DNA of 64,000 nt from contig NC_045143.1 in NCBI RefSeq assembly GCF_008831285.2, positions 16,776,464 through 16,840,463 of the forward strand, written 5' to 3'. Below the pieces are notes generated by a model, which saw only the letters and a program-made list of their open reading frames with translations, searched no databases and was not told the DNA's origin. Position 1 is the stretch's first letter. Each line of letters begins with the position of its first letter. This DNA comes from Nymphaea colorata (lineage: Eukaryota; Streptophyta; Magnoliopsida; Nymphaeales; Nymphaeaceae). Position numbers and translations under genes: made by a program. Positions 1 through 13,500 of the stretch are shown here, in pieces.

Positions 1-38
<38 letters not shown>
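1..38. repeat. (TA)n microsatellite at the window edge
   Basis: The window opens with 19 uninterrupted TA units, so the array probably continues to the left. It lies in what I infer to be an intron of the bHLH gene. Confidence 0.95.
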
Positions 39-41
<3 letters not shown>

Positions 42-1082
42 TACGGATTCAACTAGTCCCATTTTGGAACTGGACTTACTCTTTTCTTATATATATGTAT
101 AGTTCATCGAATGTGTAGGTTAAATAAACAAAGTACTAATTGTCATTCACCTTAAGAGAAAGAGAAGGAAATTGGACCATGACAACCCACTTTTGAGCCT
201 CGATGACTAGAAATGTCATCAAGTTGGTAAGATCTGATTATGGACTGAAGCCAGATCCCTTTAGTTGGGTCTGATAGAAGAGGAAAATGAGTCGGAATCC
301 TACTGATGAGATTCAGGGTACGTAAAGGTTGGATCCCTATTTGGTCTAGGAATTTAATTTTGAAACTGTCCAGTTCCTGTTCCAGTCAAGGAAAGTTGGA
401 CGTCTCCATTTTATGCCCTTTCTGGCTCTCTTATCTCTGCTTATTAATGCTAAAAAATGAGCGATGAATGTGGAAAAAGATAAAGAAAGATGTCTGAATT
501 GTCAAGATTGATACATACATACATATATGTTGTCTGTGCTTGCCATAGCTAATAGTTGAATGTAGTCGGTTGGAGTAGCACCAGTGCCTGGTGCAGTATC
601 CTGCTTAAAGATTCTGTGTTACACAGTTACCTGGCTACCCTGATTTTCTCCTTAATAAATTAATAGGAGGGAAAAGGTTAGTATGTTTGTTGTTTATGAC
701 ACTGCTTCATAATCTGAAGTATCAAGATAATTTATTTGAAGCATTAATGGGTACTATTCACTATCATTTTTTCTGTGTGCTTAACAAGTTTGTGTGATTG
801 ACATGACATGTATACGTTTGACAAAGCCCTTCTGTTCTAGTTGTGTCTGCATGATTTCCTTAAATATTTGGTCTTATGACAAAACAGGTGAGCAAGGTTG
901 TGAAGCTGGTGGGACATATTAGGTCATTATTTAGTTGTTGATATCCTATTTGGCATAGGATTTGTATTTGCTTCAGGTGGCTGCTTGTCGTGCATGTGTT
1001 TCAAGTGTTCGTGCGCTTGTCATGTATATGTTTCACAAAGTTCTACCGTTGAGCCTAATATCTTCATGTTGTGTGAAAACAG
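39..1082 (+). other. Probable intron or upstream part of the LHW-like gene
   Basis: No coding segment of the N-terminal GAF-like (bHLH-MYC_N) domain expected for this family could be found here. The stretch is AT-rich with scattered stops and ends in a splice acceptor (AG at 1081-1082). I infer that it is intronic and that the 5' exons lie outside the window. Confidence 0.55.
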
Positions 1083-4000
1083 TTGGAGGAGGACATGGAG
1101 TTGGTCGAATACATTAGATTGTCATTTAGTTCTCTTCGTATTCCATCTGGCACAGGATCACCCCTTACTTCAGTTGGGTGCCTGTCTGAATTACCGACCG
1201 CTTTGCACTCTTTCATGCCCCAAATTTCTGTGTCTTCTGCTATCTCCTATGACCTTTCAGATCAAACATCTCATGCATCTCCAGAAGAGAAACATCCTGG
1301 TTTTGCTGTTTTAGATGCTGATAACAAAGAAAGGAAGCTGTCGAAAATCCATTCCTCGGTCTTGAAATTTGCAGAGGATCTTCAAATGCCTCAAAATGGT
1401 CTGTATAGATTTGGTCCTGACAGATGTTATTCTGGCAGGGAGGCAGGTGCTGTATCCAAGCCCTTGCCAAAAAAAATTGAAACTCTATCCACACAAAATT
1501 GGTTCACAGAAAGCTGTCTAGAGCAGAATCTTGCCAACAATGTCACTTTTGATCCATATTTGGAAACTGAAATATGTCTTGGTGATTCACGTCTAACCCT
1601 TCAAGAAAGTGCATCAGACCAAACTTTTGCAAATAGATTTACTTGGGGTTTATCTCAGACAATTGACGATGATAATTTCAAATTCCCAGCTAGTTCTGAA
1701 CTACACAAAGCACTTGGACAGGCTGTCTATACAGGAGGAAATAATTGTTTTGGTAACAGTGCATTCGGAGATGAGGATGGATTCAGTGGTGCAAATGCCA
1801 TAGTTGATCAGTTTAATTTGGAAGGCAGACTCGAGACCTTGCTTGGGGACTTTGAGGACTGGTTCATGGATGGGAACCGCTCAGAACACCTTTTAGATGC
1901 CATTGTAGCTGATACATGTCTTCTTCCTGAGAATAAAAGTCTTTCTTCTCAATCAGGTTTTGCTAAACCATCTGATAATTTGCTCATGGATTTTGATGCC
2001 TACTTTGAAATGCAAGATAGCATCATAGATTCTGCTACTGACAATGTGTGTGAGCATCCTGGAGGTGAAGATATGCAACTTAGATCGACTGATATGAAGC
2101 CATCTAGCTGTGAACGGAAAGCTGCCTGTGCCAAACTGCAAAAAACTGATACTCAGGCCGGTGTATCTCTTCTCAATTCGGATCATTGGAGTGTCTCACA
2201 CAACAGTCTTGTTTCTTGGGCAGAACAATCAGCCATGACATCACCGACTGGATCATCAATTACTCTCAGCACGTTGATTGATGAAGTAAAGAAAAATCCA
2301 GCATCTGTGCTTTCTAAGAATGAAGTTAAGTTGCCAAAGATAAATAGGAAGAGGGCTAAACCTGGTGAAAGTTGTAGGCCAAGGCCAAGGGATAGACAGC
2401 AGATCCAGGACCGTATTAAGGAGCTAAGAGAGATTGTCCCTAATGGAGCAAAGGTCATAATCACTTTCAAAAAACTTTATTTGCAAGTGCATCTTCCTGA
2501 CTAATTTTCTTTTCAGCACCAGTTTTAAAATTAGAAATCTTTTGTTTTGTGATGATTCAGTGCAGTATTGATGCGTTATTTGAACGGACCATCAAGCATA
2601 TGTTGTTCTTGCGAAGTATTGCGAGTCACGTGGATAAGTTGAAGAATTGTACACGGCCAAAGGTATGCCTTTTCCTGGTACTAATGAGCATGTGTGTAAC
2701 GAACCTGTGTAACGAACCACCACATATATTCTATAGAACTGCTCAGTTTTGTCGTTTTTGTCATTTTTTGATACTATTTTTGTTTGCTTTCATGCATGTT
2801 AAACAGCGGCAGTGTGGGAGTAACCTTGTAATGTTGGCTGAATTACTATAGAATGAATGTAACTATGTTGATATATGATAAATATGAATGTATAGATATA
2901 TCCATAGATTGTATGGTTTTATGTTACTAGGTTCTGTGAAGTTCAAATCTAGAATAAATTCAATAGGCTTTTCTTGCTATATCATTTTTTTTCTCTTGAC
3001 ATCTTTTTTTACATATTCTCAAAATCGTACCTCGATATTATGTGTGAGCGGTTTGTTTTAAGAAGTCTCTCAAATTTAAGATGACTTTGACTAGAACCTC
3101 ACATGGCTGTTAAAGATAAAACAGCTGGATTGGTGGAAAGTCTGTTAACTAGGCTTCGTTCAGTTTTTAAGATTCATTAGCCACTTTTGAGTATTACAAA
3201 CGCAGATAGGGTTACACTCGGGAGAATTCTTTGTTTAGTTCAGGCCACGTTATGTGCATCCGTCATTTGTATTAAGTAATCGGCAAAATAACAAGTCCCG
3301 CATTTACACATACTTGCACTGATCAAGTGCGACGTCCACCACTTCCTGAATTAGGCTTGTTTCCGTGTTCATACCTTTGACATGATTGTGTTCTCCTCTT
3401 AATGATGACACCATCAACATTAACAATGTTTGCTATGGATCCAAGTTTGATAATGTTTCTTTCATGCAGTTGGGGGATTTAATAGATTATGGGAAGTACA
3501 TTTTCAATTGTTGTCAACTGTTGTCCGGCATGCTAGGGTGTCCTTGTGATTTCCATTTTCATCTCTCCCTTTTCTTGGTGGTGCAGGTGATTAAAGAGGA
3601 GAACTCGAATTCGGAAAAGTCGAACGGTGCAAGCTGGGCTGTTGAACTGGGAAGCCAATCTGGTTCATGTCCGCTGATCGTGGAGAACCTCAGCCAGCCT
3701 GGCCACATGCTTGTTGAGGTAGTCGCTGAACTTTGTATCTGGACAACATAAATACAATTGCGAACCTTGGCTTGTGTTGCCTCCTCCTTGAGCCTTTCCA
3801 GTGTGTGCTTTCAGCATGGCCTGTGTATGATGTCAACGGTCTGCGCTTATATATGCAGATGCTTTGCGAGGAGCACGGGATATTTCTCGAAATAGCGCAG
3901 GTGATTCGAAGCTTAGGACTGACCATCCTGAAAGGAGAAATGGAGACTCGTGCCGAGAAGATATGGGCTCATTTTGTCATCGAGGTAATAAACACAAATA

Positions 4001-4157
4001 CACCGCCCCTCTCTCCCGCTTTCCTTTGTTTTACGTATGAGATCTGTCTGACGTGGTCGAAGAACAGGTCACCAGAGGATTTCAGAGAATGGACATACTT
4101 TGGCCATTGATGCAGCTCCTACAGCCTAGAAGCAATGTGACTCTGAGCAAGTTCTAA
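1083..4157 (+). CDS. LHW: LONESOME HIGHWAY-like bHLH transcription factor (3' part; N-terminus outside the window)
   Basis: Exons 1083-2453, 2561-2662, 3587-3718, 3859-3984 and 4068-4157 join in phase 0 and give 606 residues ending at TAA. The first exon follows an AG acceptor and has no convincing start, so the protein is 5'-truncated by the window edge. The long first exon encodes the acidic, Ser-rich middle region. The helix-loop-helix follows (RDRQQIQDRIKELREIVPNG, then SIDALFERTIKHMLFL across the 2453/2561 junction). The C-terminal part (ASWAVELGSQSGSCP, then MLVEMLCEEHGIFLEIAQ) is the ACT-like region of this family. LHW proteins pair with TMO5-type bHLH factors in the nucleus to drive periclinal division of vascular precursors and cytokinin synthesis. 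The basic region lacks the classical H-E-R DNA contacts, as in LHW. It could equally be an LHW-LIKE paralogue (bHLH155/157 type); without the N-terminus I cannot decide. The gene converges on the RCC1 gene, with 350 bp between the stops. Confidence 0.87.
2663..3586 (+). other. Intron of the LHW-like gene
   Basis: A 924-bp AT-rich intron separates the HLH exon from the ACT-like exon. It is bounded by GT at 2663 and AG at 3585-3586. I see no coding segment or recognisable element in it. Confidence 0.8.
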
Positions 4158-4507
4158 TATTTCTCTGAATATTTTAATTTTCCCCAACGGCTTTACATTT
4201 CTAGTCGTCATGCGAATTTTCGAAGTCCCAGTATTGTCTGCAGAGAGTATAGACAGGCAACTGACGTTTGTTTAGGCCAAATGAGGAGCACAGCGGGCTT
4301 TGATTGTCTTAACAATGATCCGTGTACACCTTAGAACCTAAAGGACGATTAATCTGTACTAGCTGTACATTGAAATACCTTAAAAAAGCGACATGGATCA
4401 ATCTGTATATTCGTGCCGTTGGCTTCTATTTTCTGAATATAAAGTCTCTACTAACCAGTTATAACTGGGGGAACCAAAAGAATTGGCTTGTTTGCATGTC
4501 TGCAGTT
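4158..4507. other. Convergent intergenic gap / overlapping 3' UTRs
   Basis: This 350-bp interval lies between the stops of two tail-to-tail genes, so both 3' UTRs must fit here or overlap. No consensus AATAAA was found on either strand. Nothing else was recognised. Confidence 0.6.
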
Positions 4508-7500
4508 TCACGTAGGAGCCTCAGCCAGCAGCAATGTGTGCCACCACCCGCACGCTAGGTTCCGTGGACGATATTCACTTATCTGAACTTGACATGGTAT
4601 GCCCCGGTTGATGGTGTCGCCCAAACCAAGCTATGTTTAAGAAGACAAAAAGATTTTAGCCTTCCTGCGGAGAATATTATGTAACAAAGAGCCAGTCTCT
4701 GACCAAATACCTGACCATACTTGTTCCATCCCCAACACAACACCTCGCCCTCCTCTGCAATAATGCAAATTTTATAAGATTTACCACAGCACTGAGCCGG
4801 CCAAACAGATTCGATGGGAACATTTTTTGAACTTTCTATGTTATAGGTCTTTGTTAGTAAGGTTGCATCTCTCTGTTGAAGCTCTTCTGACCATATTGAC
4901 AGAAATTTATCAACAGGCATAAGTAGTCATAGGAATCATGCAAATCTTATGTAAGTGTGATAGATCATACTAACGCTAAATAACCAAACCTTCGGTCAAA
5001 CTTTTATCGCTAAATTATATTGACATGTACGATAACTTCAATACATTTTCTTTTTCGAATTTTATTAATGGGCACAAGTTACCAAAGGAATTACGCGAAC
5101 TTGATTGCAACGGAACTAATCTAAGTAACACGTTGAATGTATAGACGTTTAAACCAACAGAAAAATCATGACCATTTTTACAAACAAATCATTTGTTCCT
5201 GTCAATTATTTTCACGTATTTTTCGCCCAACCTTTTATTGTTAGATTATATTGACATGTACGGTAACCTCAATACATTCTTTTTTCTTCAAAATTTTATT
5301 AACAGGCACAATTTCGCAATAGTTTGTCGTTTGAAAGTTGAAACATGCTGCATTCCCATGAGGAACGTAAAGAAGAGCTAGCTTTCCTTTTGGAAATGTT
5401 TGCGGAAGGCCCTCTATCAGGCCTCTAAAAGCGTTGATGGTTTCTAAATTATTTTAACAGATGGCAAATGAATTTCACGTTAGTTCAAGATGAGCGTAGG
5501 AAGATTTTTGTGGACCACATTAAGTCGTAAAAAAATTGCTAAATCTAGAAACCAACCCTTTTTCTGGATATGCACAAACAGTAGAACAAGATTACGGGCC
5601 ATTCAATAGTTTATGAGCATGGTGTAACCAAACCAGGAGAGCCCCATTATTACAAAGCATAGTTACAAATATCAATCTCGGAATTTCACAAGGTCAGTTT
5701 AGGAAGGTGTTTTTTATATCTTTTCTGGAGAGATCTCAAAAAAAAAAAACTCGAGAATATAAGAAATAACATATAAAAATAATAAAAAATTATGAAATTA
5801 TGAGTCAATAATTTACTTATAAAAAATATGGCCACACATTTAACACAGTTTATGCTACTGACTAAAGATCTTTCAGGTATTGCCAGTTTACCTGTAACAA
5901 TGGCACTGTGTCGTGCGCCACATGAAACTACTTTGGCGTGCTTGCTTTCCAAAGAAGGGGCCAGCAGAAGCCTAGGAAGAGTCTAGTGCAATCAAAGAAA
6001 CTGATTCATGAGGGATTTAAAGACGTCTAATTGTCACAACGAAGAGATAACCGTCTAAGAGTGGTACTACCTCAGCTTGGTCGTTGCCGGTTCCAAGTTG
6101 GCCGAACTGGTTCCCACCAAAAGCATGTACTTGGCCGTCAACGGATATGCAGACTGTATGCCACAACCCTGCTGAGACCCCTCCAATTCCAATGCCCAAA
6201 AGAGATGACACAAGAGTAGGGCTAAGCTCATCATCCTTGCTTCCTTGTCCACACTGAGCCAAGTTAAACGCCATTAGCAAACTTCCGACTCGAGCTGGAA
6301 GCTGACTCCATTCTGGGGCTGGTCATGTCAGCCCGAGTTAGATTCTTATCAGGGGCTTCATGAACGAATAACATCAAATAAATATGCAATAACACTATTC
6401 ACCTCAACAGTTTGACCTGTGAGCTAATGTAGAGATGAGTCCATATGAATGCGATATGGAATTTTATTTTGAAAATAGGAACAATTACAATTATATTGTA
6501 AGAACAGAAACATGCTAAAGGTAATTAGTCTTCAAAACTTGAAAATGCACCATGAACTGTACGAACCATATTGAGCTTGCACGACACCGAACAGGATGCA
6601 CAAAAGTTTGATAAAAGTAGACACGCACCTGTCCGTGTAATCCCCAACCAAAAGTTAGCAAAGTACCAGCATCTGTCACAAGAAAACTCATTAGCGTGTC
6701 CACAGAAAAGATCCACATGAATTATTTGGTAAAGTCATGATTCTTCGGGCCGAATATACTGTTTGTAACCTAATCAACAAAAAACATGCAACTTACTATT
6801 AATAGAAATATGCTAGAGGCCTTTTTTCTTAAAATATTTTAAAATCCATAAACTGCATAAAAGTTAAACTCTGCATCAAATTGAGAAACACTAACTTCAA
6901 AAGCCACCAAAAAGAGCTCTTATAACCACTTCGATTATAGAGAACATGCAATAAGAAACCGAAAGAATCCTGTCAGATGCTCACCGGTCACTACAGCACT
7001 ATGCCGTCCTCCACATGCAATGGCCTTAACATAGGTTCCTGGAACCTTGTAGATAACGGTATCAGGAGCCATACCTCCTCTAAACACTGACGTCCTTTCT
7101 CTGCAGTAAGAAGAGGTCTCAACACAAGTAATCGGTTGAGGAGAGGATACCATCCGGATCCGAGAACCCAAGCCTAGTTGACCTTCCCCTCCATAGCCCC
7201 AGCCCCAAACCTGACCCATATCTGCTTTTGGAAAACAGATCAAATCAGCCTTCCTTGATTTTAATGAAGTATATTTTTAGACAGGTGACATACTAATAAT
7301 CAAGGTTTCAACCACTAAAAGAAATTACTGCAACAGTGCAACTTCTCAAGAACAAGCTACAGAACTGCTTGCTTCAAACTAAATTCCATATTGAACCACT
7401 ATTAAGTCACAGTACCAGATAATGCCAATGTATGCCTTCCACCAGCAGCAACTGTGGCAATTCTAACTCCTGGACTAAATGAAACTAAGCATGGAACGGT

Positions 7501-10500
7501 AGATATAGCTTCATGGGTAACTGTGCTTGAGCTCTCTGAAGTGCCCTTTTTTTCCCGTAATCTTTTCTGCTCAATGGCTTCCTGCCTGACTTGCGAAGTG
7601 GAGCTCACTGCAATAAGGCTCATTACTTAAGCCAGACAGAATCAACATTGATGGTGCTAAGAAGACAAAAAAAGCAGCAGCCATAAATTCACCTTGCTCG
7701 ACTAGTGAATCATTGTGCCTTTGTGTGACATTTTTCTCCAGGTTTTCTCTAATTGACTGATCTTCCATAACTTTACCAGTTGGTACACATTCCTTCCAAC
7801 CCCATGTACAGACATCTCCATTTACTAAAAATTTGGACATTTTATTAGTATTCCAAATGAAAAAAAAAATTGAAGAAGAGGAGAAGAAAGGGAAAAAAAT
7901 CCACTACCTGTGACAGCAACACAATGAGCCCAACTGGCAGCAGCCTTTATGATGGCAGCCTCTGTAGGAAGAGGAAATGGTTCCGGCATTTCCTAAATGT
8001 AATCAACAGATGGGTATGTGAGGAAATCTTTGATAGCAATAATATGTAAGTATACACTCACCATTTTTTTTTCTCAGTTACCACAAATGTAGTAGTGCAT
8101 GAGGGAGATTGACGCCTCGAACACTTAAATTTCCTACTAGGGCATCCTGTCCCCACCCTCCTCCTCCTCCTCCACCTCCTCCTCATGTATTCATTTTGTC
8201 TTTTCCTTCCCTGCCAGATGGCCCACAGGCCACAACATCCAAAAGATATCCAATCGTGGGAAACTGAAAATTCCCAAATGAAATCTTGGGTGACTATGGT
8301 TGGGGCCTTCTACTAGGGATGCCAAACAATGGGATTCAGGTTGGACATGGAAATTACAATATCTGACTTGTGAATGTTACTTAATTTGGTTCAGGATTTG
8401 AATTCAGATTTCAATATGTAAAATTGAAAATTATATCCAGATTTTCACGGGTAACTGGAATTGGATATTCATAAAATCAGGTGAAAACCATGCATGATGT
8501 GAATCTTCTTGCAGGATCCAATTACTTGAAGACAGATTCAGAACAAATATTGGATCACATCCTACCTTCTTCCATGGATGAGGAGCTTCCTGCTCTTGAA
8601 AGGACGGGGGTGGGTGATTGCCTTTAGATAGTGATTCCTCAGGCAAACTACAACAGGACACTAGAGCCATTCTGGTGATTAGCTGTCAGATGCTTCATGA
8701 GCACGTTGTTGATTGAAGACCAATATCGATCAGGAGGTTTACATTTAATGAACTCCATAAACTATGGGCTGCACTTGAGGAGTGTTTGTTGATTAAGGTT
8801 TTAAATGAAGAACCCAAAGTCATATCAAGGAAACAAGCATCGAGAGTAGCAGGCGAAGCTATTGGTAGCATGTCGTTGCCTGTTGGATGCATAATGGAAA
8901 ACATAAAAATCTCTCAGGGCTCTGTGATGGCTAAGAATATCTGGTCTCAAAATGACCACTGGAATACAAGTCTTGTTAAAGCTTCCATATCCATGAAAAG
9001 AGGACTTCTAGAGATTGACAAAGCTACCTCGGGCTTGACTCAAAACAGGCATGCACAAATCTAGATGGGAACCAAATTGGAGTTTAGGCCCAGCGTGGAA
9101 ATTGATCTGGAAATTGCAGAAGGGAGAGTTCTTGCTCATCTTATCATCTATGAGGGTATATTCAAGTTCGGCAAGTGTGAGGTGAACTCTCATCCATCAT
9201 AGCCATGCTCAATTGAATTATCCAAAGTTCAGGTGGCTGTTGAAGAAGAGCAATCTTCCTATGTTGATTGGAGGGGCAGTAAAAGTGATGGATATTTTAG
9301 TCCTTCAGGAGGAAGACATGAATTTCTCAAAGGAAGCAAAAGGGAAGGGCATCAGTCCCTTTGATCAATGTTTAAGAGAATAAGGCGAGAGGGTAAAATT
9401 TGTCTTCTTCTTCAATGAAGACATCAGGTGGCCCGTTGGGAGTAAGCAAGCTGGAGAATGCTCAAGTAAGGCTGTTTGCACCTCTGAGGGGATGAATCCA
9501 GATTCTGAATCTCCCCTCCATCCATTTAATTTCCATTGAGATTTTCTTGCTCATCTCCTCAAAGTTGGCAGCTTGAGGAAGTCTACCATTCCTTTGGCCG
9601 ACAGAACCAAAGACTGACATGGGTGGAACAAATTGACTACTGCTCAAAATGTTAGGAGAATCGGGCACAGGAGATGTTGACCCCCTAGGTCCCTTAAGGT
9701 ATTTCCACTTTAACTTCGTCTTCTTACAAGTCTGATCACTTGGCGAGAGGAAAAGGCTCAATCAATATTTGGCTAAAAACCCACACAGGCATAGATCTAC
9801 TGTGGGAACTTTAGTCTCAAAAAACCATGAGGTAGAGGCCACAATTGCTGAAACAACAAGTGATTAAGATTGTCTAGGAGAATACTAGGTAGCTGATGAG
9901 AAAGCCAAACATGACCTCTCCAGACTTCTCCAGGAAATCAAATATAGTTGCTTCCAATTCAAGCCTATCAAGCCAAAAATTAGCCAAATTTGTATAGCTT
10001 CTACATATGGAAGCCTCATTGTATCAAGCCATGGTTCATTCTCAAAGGAGGTCAACAGAATTTTTTCCATGCTCTGTGAGGAAATAGAGTCAAGGGACCA
10101 ATTTATTTCAGTAGGTGAATACGTCCCCATAAACTTTAAGTTAGATCAGGGGCTTTAACCATCCTTAGTAAGAGAATTACAGACTGTGGTTTAACTCTTT
10201 CCTAGATTGAAGACTTTAATGCTGTCTTTTTCTAAGAGAAGCCTGAGAGGCCGGCTAGGTTAAATCATGCAGGAAATTCTGCAAATTCTTTTTACACTCC
10301 AATTTTGTGGTTTATAAATGATAGTAACAACCAGGAGAATGTTGGTTCACCTTGTTGAGAGGCAGGCAGCAGCGTCAAAGAGCAATTGAGGGATTCTTGT
10401 ATTGGGGGTCAGAGTTGAATACTCTAAAGCTACTTTCCACTAGCCGTACTAGTGATGTAAGGTAGCTTCTATCCGAACCTGTATATTGTAGCAATTGTAC

Positions 10501-13500
10501 TCTTTGACTGTTTGTCCAAATAAATGTAGGACACCCACCTCCTGTATGTCTGTATGGAATAATAATATGAAAGTATGTAGACGATGACAACCCATAAAAG
10601 CTGTTTCTTCAAGAAATATTGTTTGACTACTCTGAAAGGGTTTTGAACAAAAATATGAAACAATAAGTAAAAGATTTCTCCAATAGAATAAAAAGAAGCC
10701 GTTAATTTTAGAAAGGATAAATTAGGAAAAGGAGACATACTCCTAGTCCAGCCTAATACCGAAGATAATAGAATGCAGAAAAAAGGCCCCGTAAAACGTG
10801 AGCTAGCTTCAGGATTATTAGTGCCATATAAAGAGAGCAAGTTGCCAAAGGGAGGTAAATCACTAAAGTTCAACATGAAGGTAAGTTTCTGTTAGAGGAA
10901 TATAACAAACAAAATAATAAAATAGGCACTGATAAATGAACACAAAATAATTGGAAAACCATGATAAGGATTGTATTAGTACCTCATGCTTCCCTGCAAC
11001 CACATAGCTTTGGCCTAGACTATTTGTGGAGCCCCATGTGTTGAGCTTTCCAGATTCTAACAATAACAAATTACAAATGATCAATTTAAAAATATATACA
11101 GGTCCCGAATGGCAACGAATGCATTACCACTGGGGACTCATGAACCTGAACGATATTTCAGTTGCATCTCTTTTTAGGTCCCTTTTTTTTAAACGAGAAG
11201 TTCAACCCGATAGAATTTTCGGTCTGAAGTTTGAAAAATTATTGGTGGAAGACATGTTTTATATATAAATCAAACTAAACCCAAAGATGCAGGGGTTTTA
11301 TCCTAAAAAGGAAAGTGTGAGAAGATTCCTGAGCAAAGATGGTCAGTAGGACAGCTCCACACAGAAGGACAAGTAGAATACCTGATCGGAGTTTAAATTC
11401 TAGGCAAAGCAACCACATCTCCAGGAAGGACATGAGATATCTTCTCCAGATGACTCTCAAACATGTTCAAGTGACTCATTTCAATCAAAAGGAAAAATGA
11501 AAGAGAAATAGCTGAACGCATCAAGATCTGAAAAAGTTTGATGCTGACTATCAAAACCATGAGAACTTCTCTAGGAAATGCTTCTAGCGACAAAAGGAAC
11601 TTCACAACACAAGGCTGCTTCAGAATAAAAATGAACAGGCCTGAACTCATGCAATGACACTCTACACCTAATTAGGAACTATTGGCTTAACCTCAATATT
11701 CAATATTCGCATCCAGCGTGGATCAGAAAAATGAAAAGGTCTATGAATAAAAGTAGGCTAGGGAAACCTTTTTCATGAAGCAGTCTTACATAAAACCGTC
11801 CGCAAGTGATAAAAAACATCAAATGTGCATAGAGAATGTGTGCTTGCAGAAGATTGAAGTCAGTTTTAGGAAGCCAGAAGAAACAAAGGATGAAGCTAAG
11901 AAATCACTAATTTATCAGCAACAATGAAAACGTTCCAGAAATCGATGAAGTGATCCTTCATTGTATACAAAAGCCTACAATGTGATGAACACCGAAATTA
12001 TGTCATCCGCCAAGCTTCTTGAAAAGAAAACCTTGAAATGGAAAAAATAATTAAAAAAAACTTTTTGACATGAAGCACCTGCAAAAAAAAATCCACTTGA
12101 TCATCTTCCTAACCGTCCTCCAAAACAACTATTGCTCAAATAGACATTGTTGTTAAAGATGTTCACAAAAAAAAAAAAATCACAAAATCAAGAAAGTAAA
12201 ACTGCAGAGCTCAAGGTCACACACACTTCTAAGAGACTAGACTTCATCCAATCGAACGATCCACAAAGAAATTTGAGAAATATGCAGCCACGAGGACCCA
12301 CTTCCAAACGGACTAAAACTGAGCTAGCAAGAGAAACTTCTTCGAATTAACAGAGACGAATCCACAGAAAATTATCAGACCTGTGACTTCTGACAAGGAG
12401 CGGAAAAAGAAAGAAAAATGCTGCTGCGACGAGTGCAAGAAGATCGGAAGAGTTACTAAAGATCTCTATCTCGCAGTCGTAGACCCCCGCTGAACACGTC
12501 CATCATGGGATCTCCGGCGGTTTCTAGCACTAGCTCCGGCGACAAGATCGGCGCCTCATCGGCACCTGGGACCCTGGGAGCGGGTGGTACCCCACATTTA
12601 ACTCCACGCCTTCCCTCATCCGCTCTTCACATCGTCGTTCTTGCAGTTCGCTACGCGGACCCCACCCCACTCTCATCTGCTCTGCCAACCGTCGTCCTTG
12701 GCGGGGCGCCACGCGGATCAAAGTCCCGACCTTCTTTGCGACGTGGCAAAATCTTGACCGGAAGATTAGTTTTCAGAAGTCACGAGTTTTGCATCACTCC
12801 TCGGGGCTCGGGTCGGAAGGCATGACGGATCTGATCGCTCGGATCTAAACTTTAGGAGGATAAATGATGGGGTTACACTTATGAATTATTTTATTGTTTT
12901 CAAAATTGAATTTAGGCAATTTGAATACAAGCACCATTACATTAATATAATTTTTATATAAAGGTGAAATAAATTATATTTTCTATTTTATAGTATATAC
13001 ATTTACAAGAAATATATATTTAAAATAAGATAAATATAACATATAATCATAAATCAGTATATATTTATTTAAAACTACACGTATATGCTTGTAGATTTAG
13101 TTGCATGCACTATATTCAATGTACAACAAAATCAGACATTTCATTTGGGTGGTCTACCTAACTTGCCGTCCTTGAGAAATATTGTTATCCTATTTTAGTT
13201 TAAATACTAATTAAAAAATAAATAATAAAATTAACTGAAATAAACCCTAATAACTAAAAATGCTTACACATAACTCTCCTTGAAGTTGATAATTTATCAA
13301 AACAGAAAATGTAAGATCAACTATATGCAAATTTATGTATGTTGTCTGATAATAAATTTTTCGTTGTTCGCCTCAAGTAATGAGGACGAGTGTCTCTTTC
13401 AAATGCAATATTACTTAATTATTGTCATTTTGGCGATCCTTTTCCAGCACGCGCTGAGGAAAAAGTTGCACGATGGGGTGCTTGTGTCCCCCACCAGACC

